Below, piece by piece: positions 24,953-34,000 of a stretch of DNA of 64,000 bases; positions within the stretch are counted from its first letter, which is position 1; each line of letters starts with the position of its first letter. The stretch covers positions 248,001 to 312,000 of the forward strand of contig JAEWPV010000016.1 in NCBI GenBank assembly GCA_023460535.1. Direction: 5' to 3'. The DNA is from Bacillota bacterium (lineage in GTDB: Bacteria > Bacillota > Clostridia > Oscillospirales > Ruminococcaceae). Under the pieces are notes generated by a model, which was not told the DNA's origin, did not search any database, and saw only the letters and a program-made list of their open reading frames with translations. Position numbers and translations under genes: made by a program.

Positions 24953-25027
24953 CATTGCTCGTTTAAATACAACAGAACAACCAACGAATCAGGGAATGTG
25001 TAAATAAGGGCCGCCGTAAGCGGCAGA

Positions 25028-26119
25028 ATGGATGAAGCTATGAGTACGCAAGACAAGAAGAACCTGCTCAGCGACCTAATCGAGCAGGGAAAAACAAAGG
25101 GGAAGCTCACGACCAAAGAGATTAACGACGTGCTGGAGGAGCTTGACTTTGACGTCGACCAGGTAGACAAGCTTTACGATGTGCTTGAGAGCAACAACGT
25201 AGAGATTGTCGAGGATTTTGCAAGCACTCTGGATTTTAATATCGATGTGCAGGACGAAAACCTCGAATACGCGCTTGCCTCCGAGGGCATTAATATCGAC
25301 GACCCCGTTAAGGTATACCTAAAGGAAATCGGTCGGGTGCCGCTGCTTACCCCGGAGGAGGAGATTGAGCTCGCCACACGCATGGGGCACGGCGACGACT
25401 ACGCCCGCAAGCGCTTAAGTGAAGCAAACCTGCGTCTTGTTGTTAGCATCGCAAAGCGTTACGTCGGCAGAGGCATGCAGTTTCTTGACCTGATTCAGGA
25501 GGGCAACCTGGGCTTGATTAAGGCGGTGGAGAAGTTTGACCATACCAAGGGCTTTAAGTTTTCCACCTACGCCACCTGGTGGATTCGTCAGGCGATTACC
25601 CGTGCCATCGCCGATCAGGCGAGAACCATCCGCATTCCCGTTCATATGGTCGAGACCATCAATAAGGTGAAAAAGGTAACCAGCCAGCTGCTGCATAAAA
25701 ACGGTCACGAACCCACGGCGGAGGAGATTGCCTCCGAGCTTGATATGCCCGCCGACAAGGTGCGCGAGATTATGCGCGTGGCGCAGGAGCCCGTCTCGCT
25801 CGAGACCCCCATCGGCGAGGAGGAGGACAGCCACCTCGGCGACTTTATTCCCGACGAGGACGCCCCGGCACCCGCCGAAGCGGCATCCCACACCCTGCTA
25901 AAGGAGCAACTTGGCGACGTGCTGCAAACCCTTACCCCCCGTGAGGAGAAGGTGTTAAAGCTGCGCTTTGGTCTGGAGGACGGACGCTCCCGCACGCTGG
26001 AAGAGGTGGGTAAGGAGTTTAACGTCACCCGCGAGCGTATCCGTCAGATTGAGGCGAAGGCACTGCGCAAGCTACGCCACCCCAGCCGCAGCAAAAAGCT
26101 GAAGGATTTTCTGGATTAG
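25028..26119 (+). CDS. rpoD: Primary RNA polymerase sigma factor (SigA/RpoD)
   Basis: This 363-residue housekeeping sigma-70 factor has a region 1.1-like N-terminus (about 10-60) and region 1.2 at DDPVKVYLKEIGRVPLLTPEEE. Region 2 has NLRLVVSIAKRYVGRGMQFLDLIQEG and the -10-binding FKFSTYATWWIRQAITRAI; region 3 carries VHMVETINKVKKV. Region 4.2 has TLEEVGKEFNVTRERIRQIEAKALRKLRHP. The ATG at 25028 has only a weak ribosome-binding site; the ATG four codons later (25040), preceded by GGATG, is an alternative. Promoters in this window fit its expected TTGACA/TATAAT specificity. Confidence 0.97.
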   Translation: MDEAMSTQDKKNLLSDLIEQGKTKGKLTTKEINDVLEELDFDVDQVDKLYDVLESNNVEIVEDFASTLDFNIDVQDENLEYALASEGINIDDPVKVYLKEIGRVPLLTPEEEIELATRMGHGDDYARKRLSEANLRLVVSIAKRYVGRGMQFLDLIQEGNLGLIKAVEKFDHTKGFKFSTYATWWIRQAITRAIADQARTIRIPVHMVETINKVKKVTSQLLHKNGHEPTAEEIASELDMPADKVREIMRVAQEPVSLETPIGEEEDSHLGDFIPDEDAPAPAEAASHTLLKEQLGDVLQTLTPREEKVLKLRFGLEDGRSRTLEEVGKEFNVTRERIRQIEAKALRKLRHPSRSKKLKDFLD

Positions 26120-26125
26120 GTTTTG

Positions 26126-26180
26126 TTGACAGAACCGGCTTCCCTCGTTATAATAAAAATTATAGTAAAATAGTATACTA
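26126..26180 (+). promoter_or_regulatory. Consensus SigA promoter and palindrome of the Rrf2 regulator gene
   Basis: TTGACA (26126-26131) and TATAAT (26149-26154) match the consensus exactly, with a 17-bp spacer. Downstream of the start site lies the perfect palindrome TAGTATACTA (26171-26180), a probable operator for autoregulation. The promoter starts only 7 bases after the rpoD stop codon. Confidence 0.85.
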
Positions 26181-26209
26181 CTACTTTGTGGAAAAAGGAG
26201 AGAACACGC

Positions 26210-26608
26210 ATGCATATGACACTTGAGGCCGATTACGCCGTACGCATCGTACACTGCCTGGTAAAAGACGGCGGGCGGATGGATGCAAAGCGAATCTCCG
26301 AACAGTCCTGCGTTACCCTCCGTTTTGCGCTTAAAATTCTGCGCAAGTTGGTCGCCGGCGGCATTATCAAGTCCTTTAAGGGCACGCAGGGAGGGTACGA
26401 GCTTGCAAAGCTGCCAGGGCAGATATCACTGCGCGACGTGATCGAGACGGTGGAGGGGCGTTATGCCATCAGCCGCTGCGAGTGCGGCGAATACGAGTGC
26501 GCCCATATGCCGGACGGATGCTGCCCGTACCATTCCATCTACGCAAAGATTTCCGAGGAAGTCAGAGAAAAGCTCGATAAAGTCAAGTTTGATTCCCCTA
26601 CGCTGTAA
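26210..26608 (+). CDS. Rrf2 family transcriptional regulator with a Cys-rich loop
   Basis: This 132-residue winged-helix protein has MHMTLEADYAVRIVHCLV at the start and the HTH ISEQSCVTLRFALKILRKLV (about 32-51). The wing is GTQGGYELAKLP. The region 85-105 holds CECGEYEC and then DGCCPYH. That is five cysteines, more than the three used by IscR/NsrR to bind an Fe-S cluster, so redox, iron-sulfur or NO sensing is plausible but unproven. The ATG at 26210 follows AAAAAGGAG by 9 bases; a second ATG two codons on is possible. It is monocistronic and followed by a terminator; a CDF transporter gene comes next. Confidence 0.9.
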   Translation: MHMTLEADYAVRIVHCLVKDGGRMDAKRISEQSCVTLRFALKILRKLVAGGIIKSFKGTQGGYELAKLPGQISLRDVIETVEGRYAISRCECGEYECAHMPDGCCPYHSIYAKISEEVREKLDKVKFDSPTL

Positions 26609-26691
26609 CCAAAACGCGGCATTTGTGCCAACACCACAAAGCAGCATGGGTTAACAGTGTCATACATATACTGTTTTTAGCATGGTTTTAT

Positions 26692-26726
26692 AAATACATG
26701 GCCTGATTTTCATGCCATGTATTTTT
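26692..26726 (+). terminator. Terminator of the Rrf2 gene
   Basis: AAATACATGGC and GCCATGTATTT form a perfect 11-bp stem around an 11-base loop, followed by TTGC. The AT-rich stem with its T-run looks functional. Confidence 0.8.
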
Positions 26727-26779
26727 GCTATGGGCAATGGTTAGCGGTATAAAAAGAGTAGTGGAAATAGAGGCGATGC

Positions 26780-27970
26780 ATGTTGACAGAGCTGTTGTTA
26801 AGGCTTTTCATTAAGGAGACACCGGGTCGAACCGAACAGGCGATGCGGCGGCGTTATGGTACGCTCAGCGGGGTAGTGGGTATCTGCACAAACATTGCGT
26901 TGGTTGCGGGCAAGCTTGCTGTCGGGCTTGTTTCGGGAAGTATCTCGATTATAGCCGATGCCGTCAACAACCTTTCGGACGCTGCGTCATCCATCGTTAC
27001 CTTGGTGGGGTTCCGCATGGCGGCAAAGCCGGCCGACCGGGAGCACCCCTTCGGTCACGCGCGGTTTGAGTACCTGTCGGGGCTTGTGGTGTCCATCATG
27101 ATCCTGCTTATCGGCGTGGAGCTGCTTAAATCGTCGGTGGATAAAATCATCCACCCCGAGCCGATTAACGCGTCGCTGATTACGGTTATTGTGCTTTTGC
27201 TTAGCGCCCTGCTTAAACTGTGGCAGGGCAGCTTTTACCGCACGGTGGGCAAGCGCATCTCATCCGCGGCGCTGATGGCTTCTGCGACCGACAGCATGAG
27301 CGATGTCGTTTCCACTACTGCGGTGCTTTTTTCCACCGCAATTGCATGGCAGACCGGGCTGCAGCTTGACGCTTATATGGGGCTTGCGGTGGCGGTTTTT
27401 ATCCTGTACTCCGGCATTAAAATGATCAAAGAAACGCTTAGTCCAATCCTTGGGGAGGCACCGGACGAAGCGCTGGTGCTGGAGATTGAGCAGCGGATCA
27501 AGGGTTACGACGGGGTAATCGGTATGCACGACCTGATGGTGCACAATTACGGCCCCGGCAACAGCTTTGCGTCGGCGCATGTTGAGGTGGATGCGAAGGC
27601 GGATATTCTGAAAAGCCATGACCTAATTGACAACATCGAGCGGGAGATCAGCCGTGAGCTTGGCATTCAGCTGGTCATTCATCACGACCCGGTGGTCACC
27701 GACGACCCCGAGCTAAACGAGCTGATGGCGTATGTGACCGGCGTAGTCGTAGGCATTGACCCGTCGCTGAACCTGCACGACTTTCGCATCGTGCGCGGGC
27801 CCACCCACACAAACCTCATCTTTGATGTGGTGGTACCCTGCGGCTGGGCTACCCCCCACGCCGAGCTTGCCGACGCAATTGCGGCGCAAATTAAGCGGCG
27901 GGATCCGACTTTGTATGCGGTTATCACAATAGACAGCAGCTACATCTCAAAAAACCTACCCGCACGGTAA
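26780..27970 (+). CDS. Cation diffusion facilitator (CDF) family transporter
   Basis: This 396-residue divalent metal/proton antiporter has six predicted membrane helices in the first 215 residues. The metal-site motifs are SIIADAVNNLSDA (helix 2) and ATDSMSDVVSTTAV (helix 5). The family loop HPFGHARFEYLSGL sits between helices 2 and 3. A C-terminal cytoplasmic ferredoxin-like domain follows (IGMHDLMVHNYGPGNSFASAHVEV) and then an extra C-terminal segment of about 100 residues. NLSDA/DxxSD spacing resembles the Mn/Fe/Zn-transporting groups, but the metal cannot be fixed from this. The ATG follows GAGG. Confidence 0.92.
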   Translation: MLTELLLRLFIKETPGRTEQAMRRRYGTLSGVVGICTNIALVAGKLAVGLVSGSISIIADAVNNLSDAASSIVTLVGFRMAAKPADREHPFGHARFEYLSGLVVSIMILLIGVELLKSSVDKIIHPEPINASLITVIVLLLSALLKLWQGSFYRTVGKRISSAALMASATDSMSDVVSTTAVLFSTAIAWQTGLQLDAYMGLAVAVFILYSGIKMIKETLSPILGEAPDEALVLEIEQRIKGYDGVIGMHDLMVHNYGPGNSFASAHVEVDAKADILKSHDLIDNIEREISRELGIQLVIHHDPVVTDDPELNELMAYVTGVVVGIDPSLNLHDFRIVRGPTHTNLIFDVVVPCGWATPHAELADAIAAQIKRRDPTLYAVITIDSSYISKNLPAR

Positions 27971-27996
27971 TATAAGCAAATTAGCTTATATTACCG
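27965..27996. other. Perfect 13-bp inverted repeat spanning the CDF stop codon
   Basis: CGGTAATATAAGC and GCTTATATTACCG pair with loop AAATTA. The TAA stop of the CDF gene lies inside the first arm. There is no T-run afterwards, so it is not a standard terminator; it may be an mRNA 3'-stability stem or a protein-binding site. Confidence 0.7.
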
Positions 27997-28057
27997 CGGG
28001 CGTGTAATAAATAGTTACGTTATGAAGCTGGTTATAAAAAAGGTCTACCTTATCAGA

Positions 28058-28092
28058 AACAGGCGGAGATAACTCCCCGCCTGTTCTTTATG
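28058..28092. terminator. Terminator-like hairpin between convergent CDF and AraC genes
   Basis: AACAGGCGG pairs with CCGCCTGTT around an 10-base interior and is followed by CTTTATG on the plus strand. It lies just past the AraC stop on the minus strand. Confidence 0.65.
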
Positions 28093-28099
28093 TCTCCGG

Positions 28100-28945
28100 C
28101 TACTCCTGTGGCTCAAGCCGGCGTTCCTTGCGGTAAGCAAGGGGGCTTAGTCCTTTTAATCTGCGAAAAACGCGTGAAAAGTACAACGGGTCTTCAAAGC
28201 CGACCGAGCCCGCAACCTCACTGACGGAAAGCGGGGAGGACAGCAGCGCACATGCCTTTGCAACGCGAAACCGCGCCACATATTCGTTGGGAGAAAGCGA
28301 CATATGCTTAACGAACACCCGGTACAGGTGGCTGCGACTAATACCTACATGCGCGGCGATGTCGTCCACCGTAATATGCCCGGCGTAGTTGCGTTCTATG
28401 TACCGCAGCGCAAGCTCGGCGTAGGAATACGCCACCTCCGCCTCTTGGGGCGGCTTTTTTGCGTATTCAATCAGATAAGCGAGGAGCAGATATAGGTTCC
28501 CGCACATTCGAGCCTCTTGGTGGGCGGTACCCCCCTGTGCGTTCACAATACACATAAGCAGACTGCGCATCTGTTCTTGGTCAGAAAAGTGAACAACCGG
28601 GCTTTGAGGAGAAAAGGCGGTTAAGCGCAGAAGATGCTGAGAATCGCTGCCGTGAAAACCCACCCACAGGTATTCCCATGGGTTTTTGTCGCTTGCGGTA
28701 TAACAAGCCAGTAGGTCTGGCGTGATTAAAAAGGCATCCCCCGCGCAAACCCGGTGCTGTTTGCCGTTTATCATCAGTACGCCGCAACCCGATACCACGT
28801 AGTGAATGAGATAATGGTCCCGTACCCCGGGTCCCCAGGTATAGGAGGGCGCGCACCGTTGATGACCAGTATTGTACACCGCAAGCCCCAGTCCTTCGCG
28901 CAGACGGGTTTGAAAGGATTGTTTAAATTCGGTTTGTTCGGTCAC
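28100..28945 (-). CDS. AraC family transcriptional regulator
   Basis: The protein has about 281 residues. An N-terminal cupin-like effector domain (about 20-110) includes HYLIHYVVSGCGVLMINGKQ and PWEYLWVGFHG. The C-terminal double helix-turn-helix has ITVDDIAAHVGISRSHLYRVFVKH and SVSEVAGSVGFEDPLYFSRVFRR. This is the AraC type that usually senses sugars or other small carbon sources. The GTG at 28943-28945 is preferred because GGGGG precedes it by 6 bases; TTG at 28960 or GTG at 28954 are alternatives. It is divergent from oadG-oadB, so it may control that pair. Confidence 0.9.
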   Translation of the reverse strand: MTEQTEFKQSFQTRLREGLGLAVYNTGHQRCAPSYTWGPGVRDHYLIHYVVSGCGVLMINGKQHRVCAGDAFLITPDLLACYTASDKNPWEYLWVGFHGSDSQHLLRLTAFSPQSPVVHFSDQEQMRSLLMCIVNAQGGTAHQEARMCGNLYLLLAYLIEYAKKPPQEAEVAYSYAELALRYIERNYAGHITVDDIAAHVGISRSHLYRVFVKHMSLSPNEYVARFRVAKACALLSSPLSVSEVAGSVGFEDPLYFSRVFRRLKGLSPLAYRKERRLEPQE

Positions 28946-29020
28946 CCAAGACACCCCCAATTAATGCGTTAATCTGATATTCACCCTGCTTTAGGCAATA
29001 CTTTTACTGCCTCTTTTTTC

Positions 29021-29049
29021 ATTATACGGTGATATAATCGAAAACACAA
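29021..29049 (-). promoter_or_regulatory. Promoter of the AraC regulator gene
   Basis: On the minus strand, TTGTGT (29044-29049) and TATAAT (29021-29026) are 17 bp apart. A small stem, AGGCA/TGCCT (about 28992-29011), lies in the leader. The rest of the 369-base divergent region between AraC and oadG contains no gene. Confidence 0.7.
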
Positions 29050-29155
29050 TATTGGTTTAAGGGATTGGCAAACGCAAAAAGGCTTAAAGTTATAGGCTGC
29101 AAAAGGGTTGCAAAAGAGAGAATTCACCGATTGTTAAATAATTATTTATTTTGCG

Positions 29156-29184
29156 TTGTGTTTTTTCTAAAAATATTATATAAT
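29156..29184 (+). promoter_or_regulatory. Promoter of the oadG-oadB operon
   Basis: TTGTGT (29156-29161) and TATAAT (29179-29184) are 17 bp apart in a very AT-rich tract. It gives a leader of about 120 bases to the ATG at 29315. It uses the same TTGTGT/TATAAT hexamers as the divergent AraC promoter, which suggests a shared class of promoter. Confidence 0.7.
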
Positions 29185-29314
29185 AATTCTGATTTCGGTT
29201 ATTTTCGAAGCTGTTAAAAACCTGTAAGTTACTGTATGTTTTTGCTTACACTACCCCGTTTTTTGTTCCTTTCGGGCAGAACCCGTGAAATATAAATGGT
29301 TAAGGAGATAGGGC

Positions 29315-29665
29315 ATGGAAAAATTTGAATTTGCACTCACTGTAGTGCTGGTCGGAGTAACGATCGTATTTTTGGCGCTCTTGGGGCTCACGCTGATTTT
29401 CATTCTGTACGGAAAGCTTCTCGGCGGAGTGAAAAGGGATGACAAGGGTTCCCCCTCTAAGGGCGTAAAAGTGCAAAACAACGCGCCCGCGCCCGTTGTG
29501 GAGCAGGGTATCGGTGACGACGTAATCGCCGCAATCTCAGCCGCGGTAGCCTATATGTTGGGTGGCAGTTCCTCGGGGTTTTCCGTTCGCTCGGTTAAGC
29601 GTGCCGCACAGCCGCGCAAAGAATGGCGTATGGCGGGCATACTGCAGAACACACGCCCCTTTTAA
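29315..29665 (+). CDS. oadG: Sodium-pump decarboxylase gamma subunit (OadG family)
   Basis: This 116-residue protein has one N-terminal membrane helix (about 7-33: LTVVLVGVTIVFLALLGLTLIF), a Pro/Ala-rich linker, and a short conserved C-terminal segment with DDVIAAISAAVAYMLGG and KEWRMAGILQNTRPF. In oxaloacetate, methylmalonyl-CoA or glutaconyl-CoA decarboxylases this subunit holds the complex together and can bind zinc. It is followed by the beta subunit, but no alpha (carboxyltransferase) or biotin-carrier gene is seen in the window. Confidence 0.85.
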   Translation: MEKFEFALTVVLVGVTIVFLALLGLTLIFILYGKLLGGVKRDDKGSPSKGVKVQNNAPAPVVEQGIGDDVIAAISAAVAYMLGGSSSGFSVRSVKRAAQPRKEWRMAGILQNTRPF

Positions 29666-29748
29666 AGTATACGAACTAAAAAACAGAAAACATTGTTTTG
29701 CAGCCATTCTGCAAGCAGGTTTTTACAACCTTGAAAGGATGACCTAAC

Positions 29749-30903
29749 ATGTTTCAATCTTTTATTCAAACAATTCAAGATATTTTATTGGCATCTGGGT
29801 TTGTAGCCATAACATGGCAAAGCGCGCTGATGTTGTTGGTCTCGTTTGTACTTATTTATCTTGCGATTGTGAAGCAATTCGAGCCATTGCTACTTCTACC
29901 CATCGCGTTTGGTATGCTACTGGCAAACCTTCCCCTTGCCGGTCTTGACATCAAGACCGCAGAGGAGCTGGCAAACGGAGCCTCGCGTGGGCTGCTTGAC
30001 TACCTGTATATGGGCGTTAAGCTTGGCATCTATCCGCCACTCATCTTCCTTGGCATCGGCTGTATGACCGACTTTGGTCCCCTGATTGCAAACCCCAAGA
30101 GCTTTTTGCTGGGTGCCGCCGCTCAGGTTGGTATCTTTTTCACCTTCTTTGGTGCCATCGCGATGAACTTTACCCCTGCCGAGGCGGGCTCCATCGGCAT
30201 CATCGGCGGCGCGGATGGTCCTACCGCCATCTGGCTTACCTCCAAGCTTGCGCCTCATCTGCTCGGCTCCATTGCGGTTGCCGCGTATTCGTATATGGCG
30301 CTGGTGCCCATTATCCAGCCGCCTATCATGAGATTACTTACCACCAAGAAGGAGCGCGCCGTGGTAATGGAGCAGCTTCGCCCGGTTTCTAAGCTTGAAA
30401 AGGTGGTATTCCCAATCCTCGTTACCGTTGTGGTTGCCCTGTTGCTGCCCGATGCGGCTCCACTGGTGGGCATGCTGATGTTCGGCAACCTGCTTAAGGA
30501 AAGCGGTGTGGTTTCGCGCTTGGTGGATACTGCGCAGAATGCAATGATGAATATCATAACCATCTTCCTTGGTATTTCCGTGGGTGCTACCACCAAAGCA
30601 TCTACGTTCCTGTCCCCCGAAACCCTAAAGATTATCGTGCTCGGTTTGGTTGCTTTCTGCATCGGCACAGCCGGCGGCGTGCTGCTTGGCAAGCTGATGT
30701 ATGTCGTCACCAAGGGCAAGGTAAACCCCCTTATCGGTTCTGCCGGCGTTTCGGCGGTTCCCATGGCTGCCCGTGTTTCCCAGAAGGTCGGGCAGGAGAC
30801 AAACCCCTCGAACTTCCTGCTCATGCACGCAATGGGTCCCAATGTCGCGGGCGTTATTGGCTCGGCGGTTGCGGCCGGCGTACTGCTCAACATCCTCAAA
30901 TAG
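29749..30903 (+). CDS. oadB: Sodium-ion-translocating decarboxylase beta subunit
   Basis: This 384-residue membrane protein couples biotin decarboxylation to Na+ export. It has about nine to eleven hydrophobic segments. The family core IGIIGGADGPTAIWLTSKLAPHLLG (about 148-172) contains the essential Asp (in GGADGPT) of the Na+ and proton path. Further signatures are SAGVSAVPMAARVSQKVGQ and a C-terminal HAMGPNVAGVIGSAVAAG. The ATG at 29749 follows GAAAGGATG. It could serve an oxaloacetate, methylmalonyl-CoA, malonate or glutaconyl-CoA decarboxylase; the substrate depends on an alpha subunit encoded elsewhere. Confidence 0.92.
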   Translation: MFQSFIQTIQDILLASGFVAITWQSALMLLVSFVLIYLAIVKQFEPLLLLPIAFGMLLANLPLAGLDIKTAEELANGASRGLLDYLYMGVKLGIYPPLIFLGIGCMTDFGPLIANPKSFLLGAAAQVGIFFTFFGAIAMNFTPAEAGSIGIIGGADGPTAIWLTSKLAPHLLGSIAVAAYSYMALVPIIQPPIMRLLTTKKERAVVMEQLRPVSKLEKVVFPILVTVVVALLLPDAAPLVGMLMFGNLLKESGVVSRLVDTAQNAMMNIITIFLGISVGATTKASTFLSPETLKIIVLGLVAFCIGTAGGVLLGKLMYVVTKGKVNPLIGSAGVSAVPMAARVSQKVGQETNPSNFLLMHAMGPNVAGVIGSAVAAGVLLNILK

Positions 30904-30923
30904 TTTAAGCTAACTTAAATATT

Positions 30924-30954
30924 GGGCGGCTGACGGCGACGTCAGCCGCCCTTT
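30924..30954 (+). terminator. Terminator of the oadG-oadB operon
   Basis: GGGCGGCTGAC and GTCAGCCGCCC form a perfect 11-bp stem with loop GGCGAC, followed by TTTAACG. The T-run is short. Confidence 0.8.
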
Positions 30955-31037
30955 AACGTGCGCAAAAGGGTGTGGGAAACACGGCGCGGATGTGTTACAA
31001 TAAGGAAGATCATTACAGAGCTAAAGGGGGCGACGCG

Positions 31038-34000
31038 ATGCTCAGATTAGTATTGGGGCGTTCGGGCAGCGGCAAAACACACCGCATCCGCGCGCTGATT
31101 TCACAGGCGGCAGAGCAGGGCTACGACAAAATATACCTGCTTGTGCCCGAGCAGTTTTCGTTTGAGAGCGAGCGCGCATTGTATCATGAACTGGGCGCAC
31201 AAAAAAGCTTAACTGTAGAGGTGTTAAGCTTTACACGCCTGGCTAACCTTGTGTTTCGCGCATACGGCGGGCTGAGTAAGCATTATGTGGACGACTGTGC
31301 ACGCCGCATGCTCATGAGCGTTGCCCTAAGCGAGCTGCAGGACCACTTAACCGTGTATAAACGCCACCACGCAGCGCCCGCATTTGTAAAGAATATGCTA
31401 ACCGTCATCACCGAGTTTAAAAACGCGGCGGTCACGCCGCACCTGCTACAGCAGGCGGGCAGAAACGCGCAGAGCGAGGCGCTTCGGGCTAAGACCGATG
31501 AGCTTGCATTGATATACAACGCGTACGAGGCATTACTTGCCCGCGGCTATGCTGACCCCCTAGACGACCTGCCCGCCGCAAACCGCCTGCTCGAGCAGCA
31601 CAATCTGTTTGCAGGTGCCGCTTTTTTTGTGGATGAGTTCAAGGGCTTTACGGCGGTGGAGCTGCAGACGCTATCCTACGTGATACGCGGTGCGCGTGAT
31701 TGTACGGTAGCCCTGTGCGCCGACTCACTGTCAGATAACGAGCAGGGCATGGGGCTGTTCTCGCCGGTTATTTCAGTGGCGAACACCCTGGTGCGCATCG
31801 CAAAAGAGCAGGGGGTTGCGGTGGCATCCCCTGAACGGCTTACCTCGCCGCAGCGCTTTCAAACCGAGGCATTGTGCGCGGTGGAACACGGGTTGTTTAA
31901 TTTTACCCCGCAGCCCGCAGCCTGCCCCGCGGATGGAGTTCGGGTGTATTCCGCGCAGGGACCGTACGAAGAGCTTGAGCTTGTCGCCGCAGAGATAACG
32001 CGGCTTGTACAGCAAGAACAACTGCGTTACCGCGACGTGGTGGTAATCGCTAGGGACATCGCTTCGTACCAAACAGCGCTGGAATCGGTGTTTCCTCGCT
32101 ATGGTATCCCGTATTTCTTTGACCTGACCCAGACCATTGAGCGCGCACCGGTAATTGCCTGTGCACTGTATGCCGCGGAGTGCGCCGCCACCAATCTGAA
32201 TACCGACAGCCTGCTTGCCCTGCTGAAAACTGGGCTTTCGGGGCTTGCACCAATTGATATCGCAGACCTTGAAAACTATGCCTACGTCTGGGATATCCGA
32301 GGCGGTGTATGGCGTACGGAGTTTACGAAAAACCCGCGCGGCTTTGCCGACGAGCTGACCGACGCCGACAAGCGCCGCCTAGCCAACCTGAACACGCTGC
32401 GTCAAACGGTCATTCCACCCCTTGCTGCGTTTGCAGATGCGGTGCGGGAGGCAAACGGTGGGCAGTTTGCCCGCGCCCTGTACCGCTATCTGCTTGAAAG
32501 CGGCGCACAAGGGGCGGTTACCCGTCAGATTGAACTCGCGCGGCAGCAGGGTTGCCACAACGACGCACAGGAACACGCGCGGGTTTGGGATACCCTGATG
32601 GGCATCCTCGACAGCTTTGCGGCGGTTTTGGGCGCGCAGGGCATGACGGCGCGCCGCGCGCTGGAGCTGCTGCGCCTTGCGGCAAACGCGTATGATATGG
32701 GTAGCATCCCGCAGACGCTTGACCAGGTGCTGGTCGGCAGCGCGGAGCGCATCCGCGCCGCATCCCCCAAGGCGGTGTTTGTCATCGGCGCGGTCGAAGG
32801 GGTGTTTCCGCTCAATCCGCAGGGCGGGGGACTGCTTAGCGACAGCGAGCGCGAGGCGCTGATAGAGCAGGGTCTGCAACTCTCCGGCACGCGGGAGAGA
32901 CGCGCGGTGGAAGAACGCTTTATTGCATATAAGGCGCTTACCTGCGGCAGCCAAACGCTTACCGTAAGCTACCCGCGACAGGGTGTAAAGGGGGACGCTT
33001 TTTATCCTTCGGTCATCGTGCGCAGACTTACGCAGCTTTTTGAAGGCTTACCGGTGCGGGACGCGGCAAGCCTTGGCGAAGAAGCGTACATCGTAAACGA
33101 CACCACGGTGCTGTCGGCGGCAGCGCGGCATGGCGCAAAGGAAACCCCCTTTACAGCCGCCCTGCATGAACTGATTGCCGACCAAAAGCGAAGCGATGCG
33201 CTGTGCACCGGTAAAACACCGTTTGCGATAGGGGACGAGAAGGTGGCCCGAGCGTTGTTTGGCGAGGAGCTTGTGCTATCGCCCACCGGGCTAGAGACCT
33301 TTTACCGATGCCGGTTTTCCTACTTTCTGCGCTATGGCATCCGCCTAAAAAAACGCGAGAAGGCAAGGCTCTCGCCGCTGGAGGCGGGTTCGCTGATTCA
33401 TTATGCGCTGCAGCAGCTTCTTGCGCAGCACAGCGTCGCGCAGTTAAATGACATGACCGCCGCCGTCCGCCGCAAGTTGATTCACGCCCTGCTGACCGAC
33501 TACCTGAACACCCACATGGGCGGAAAAGAGGACAAGCCAGCGCGGTTTGCCTACCTGTTCGGGCGTCTCGCCTCCACGGTGGAACGACTGATTGGGCAGC
33601 TGATTGCAGAGCTTATGCACAGCGAGTTTGTGCCCGACGCGTTTGAGCTACCCATTAAGAAGGGCGAAGAGGTGGAGCCGGTTGCGCTAGTTACGCCCAC
33701 GGGTGCGCGCGTGATGGTGCAAGGGCAGGTGGATCGCGTGGATGTGATGACCAAGAACGGCAAACGCTACATCCGTGTGGTGGACTACAAGTCGGGGGCG
33801 AAGACGTTTCACCTGTCCGACGTGTATTACGGGCTGAATATGCAGATGCTGCTGTACCTGTTTACGCTAAGCGCAAGCGAACGCTACCAAAACAGCATCG
33901 CCGCCGGTGTGCTGTATATGCCGGCACAAAACCCCATTGCAGACGTGCTGCGCGACACCGACGAGCGGGAGCTTAAGCAAAAGCAGACCGAGCAGCTGCG

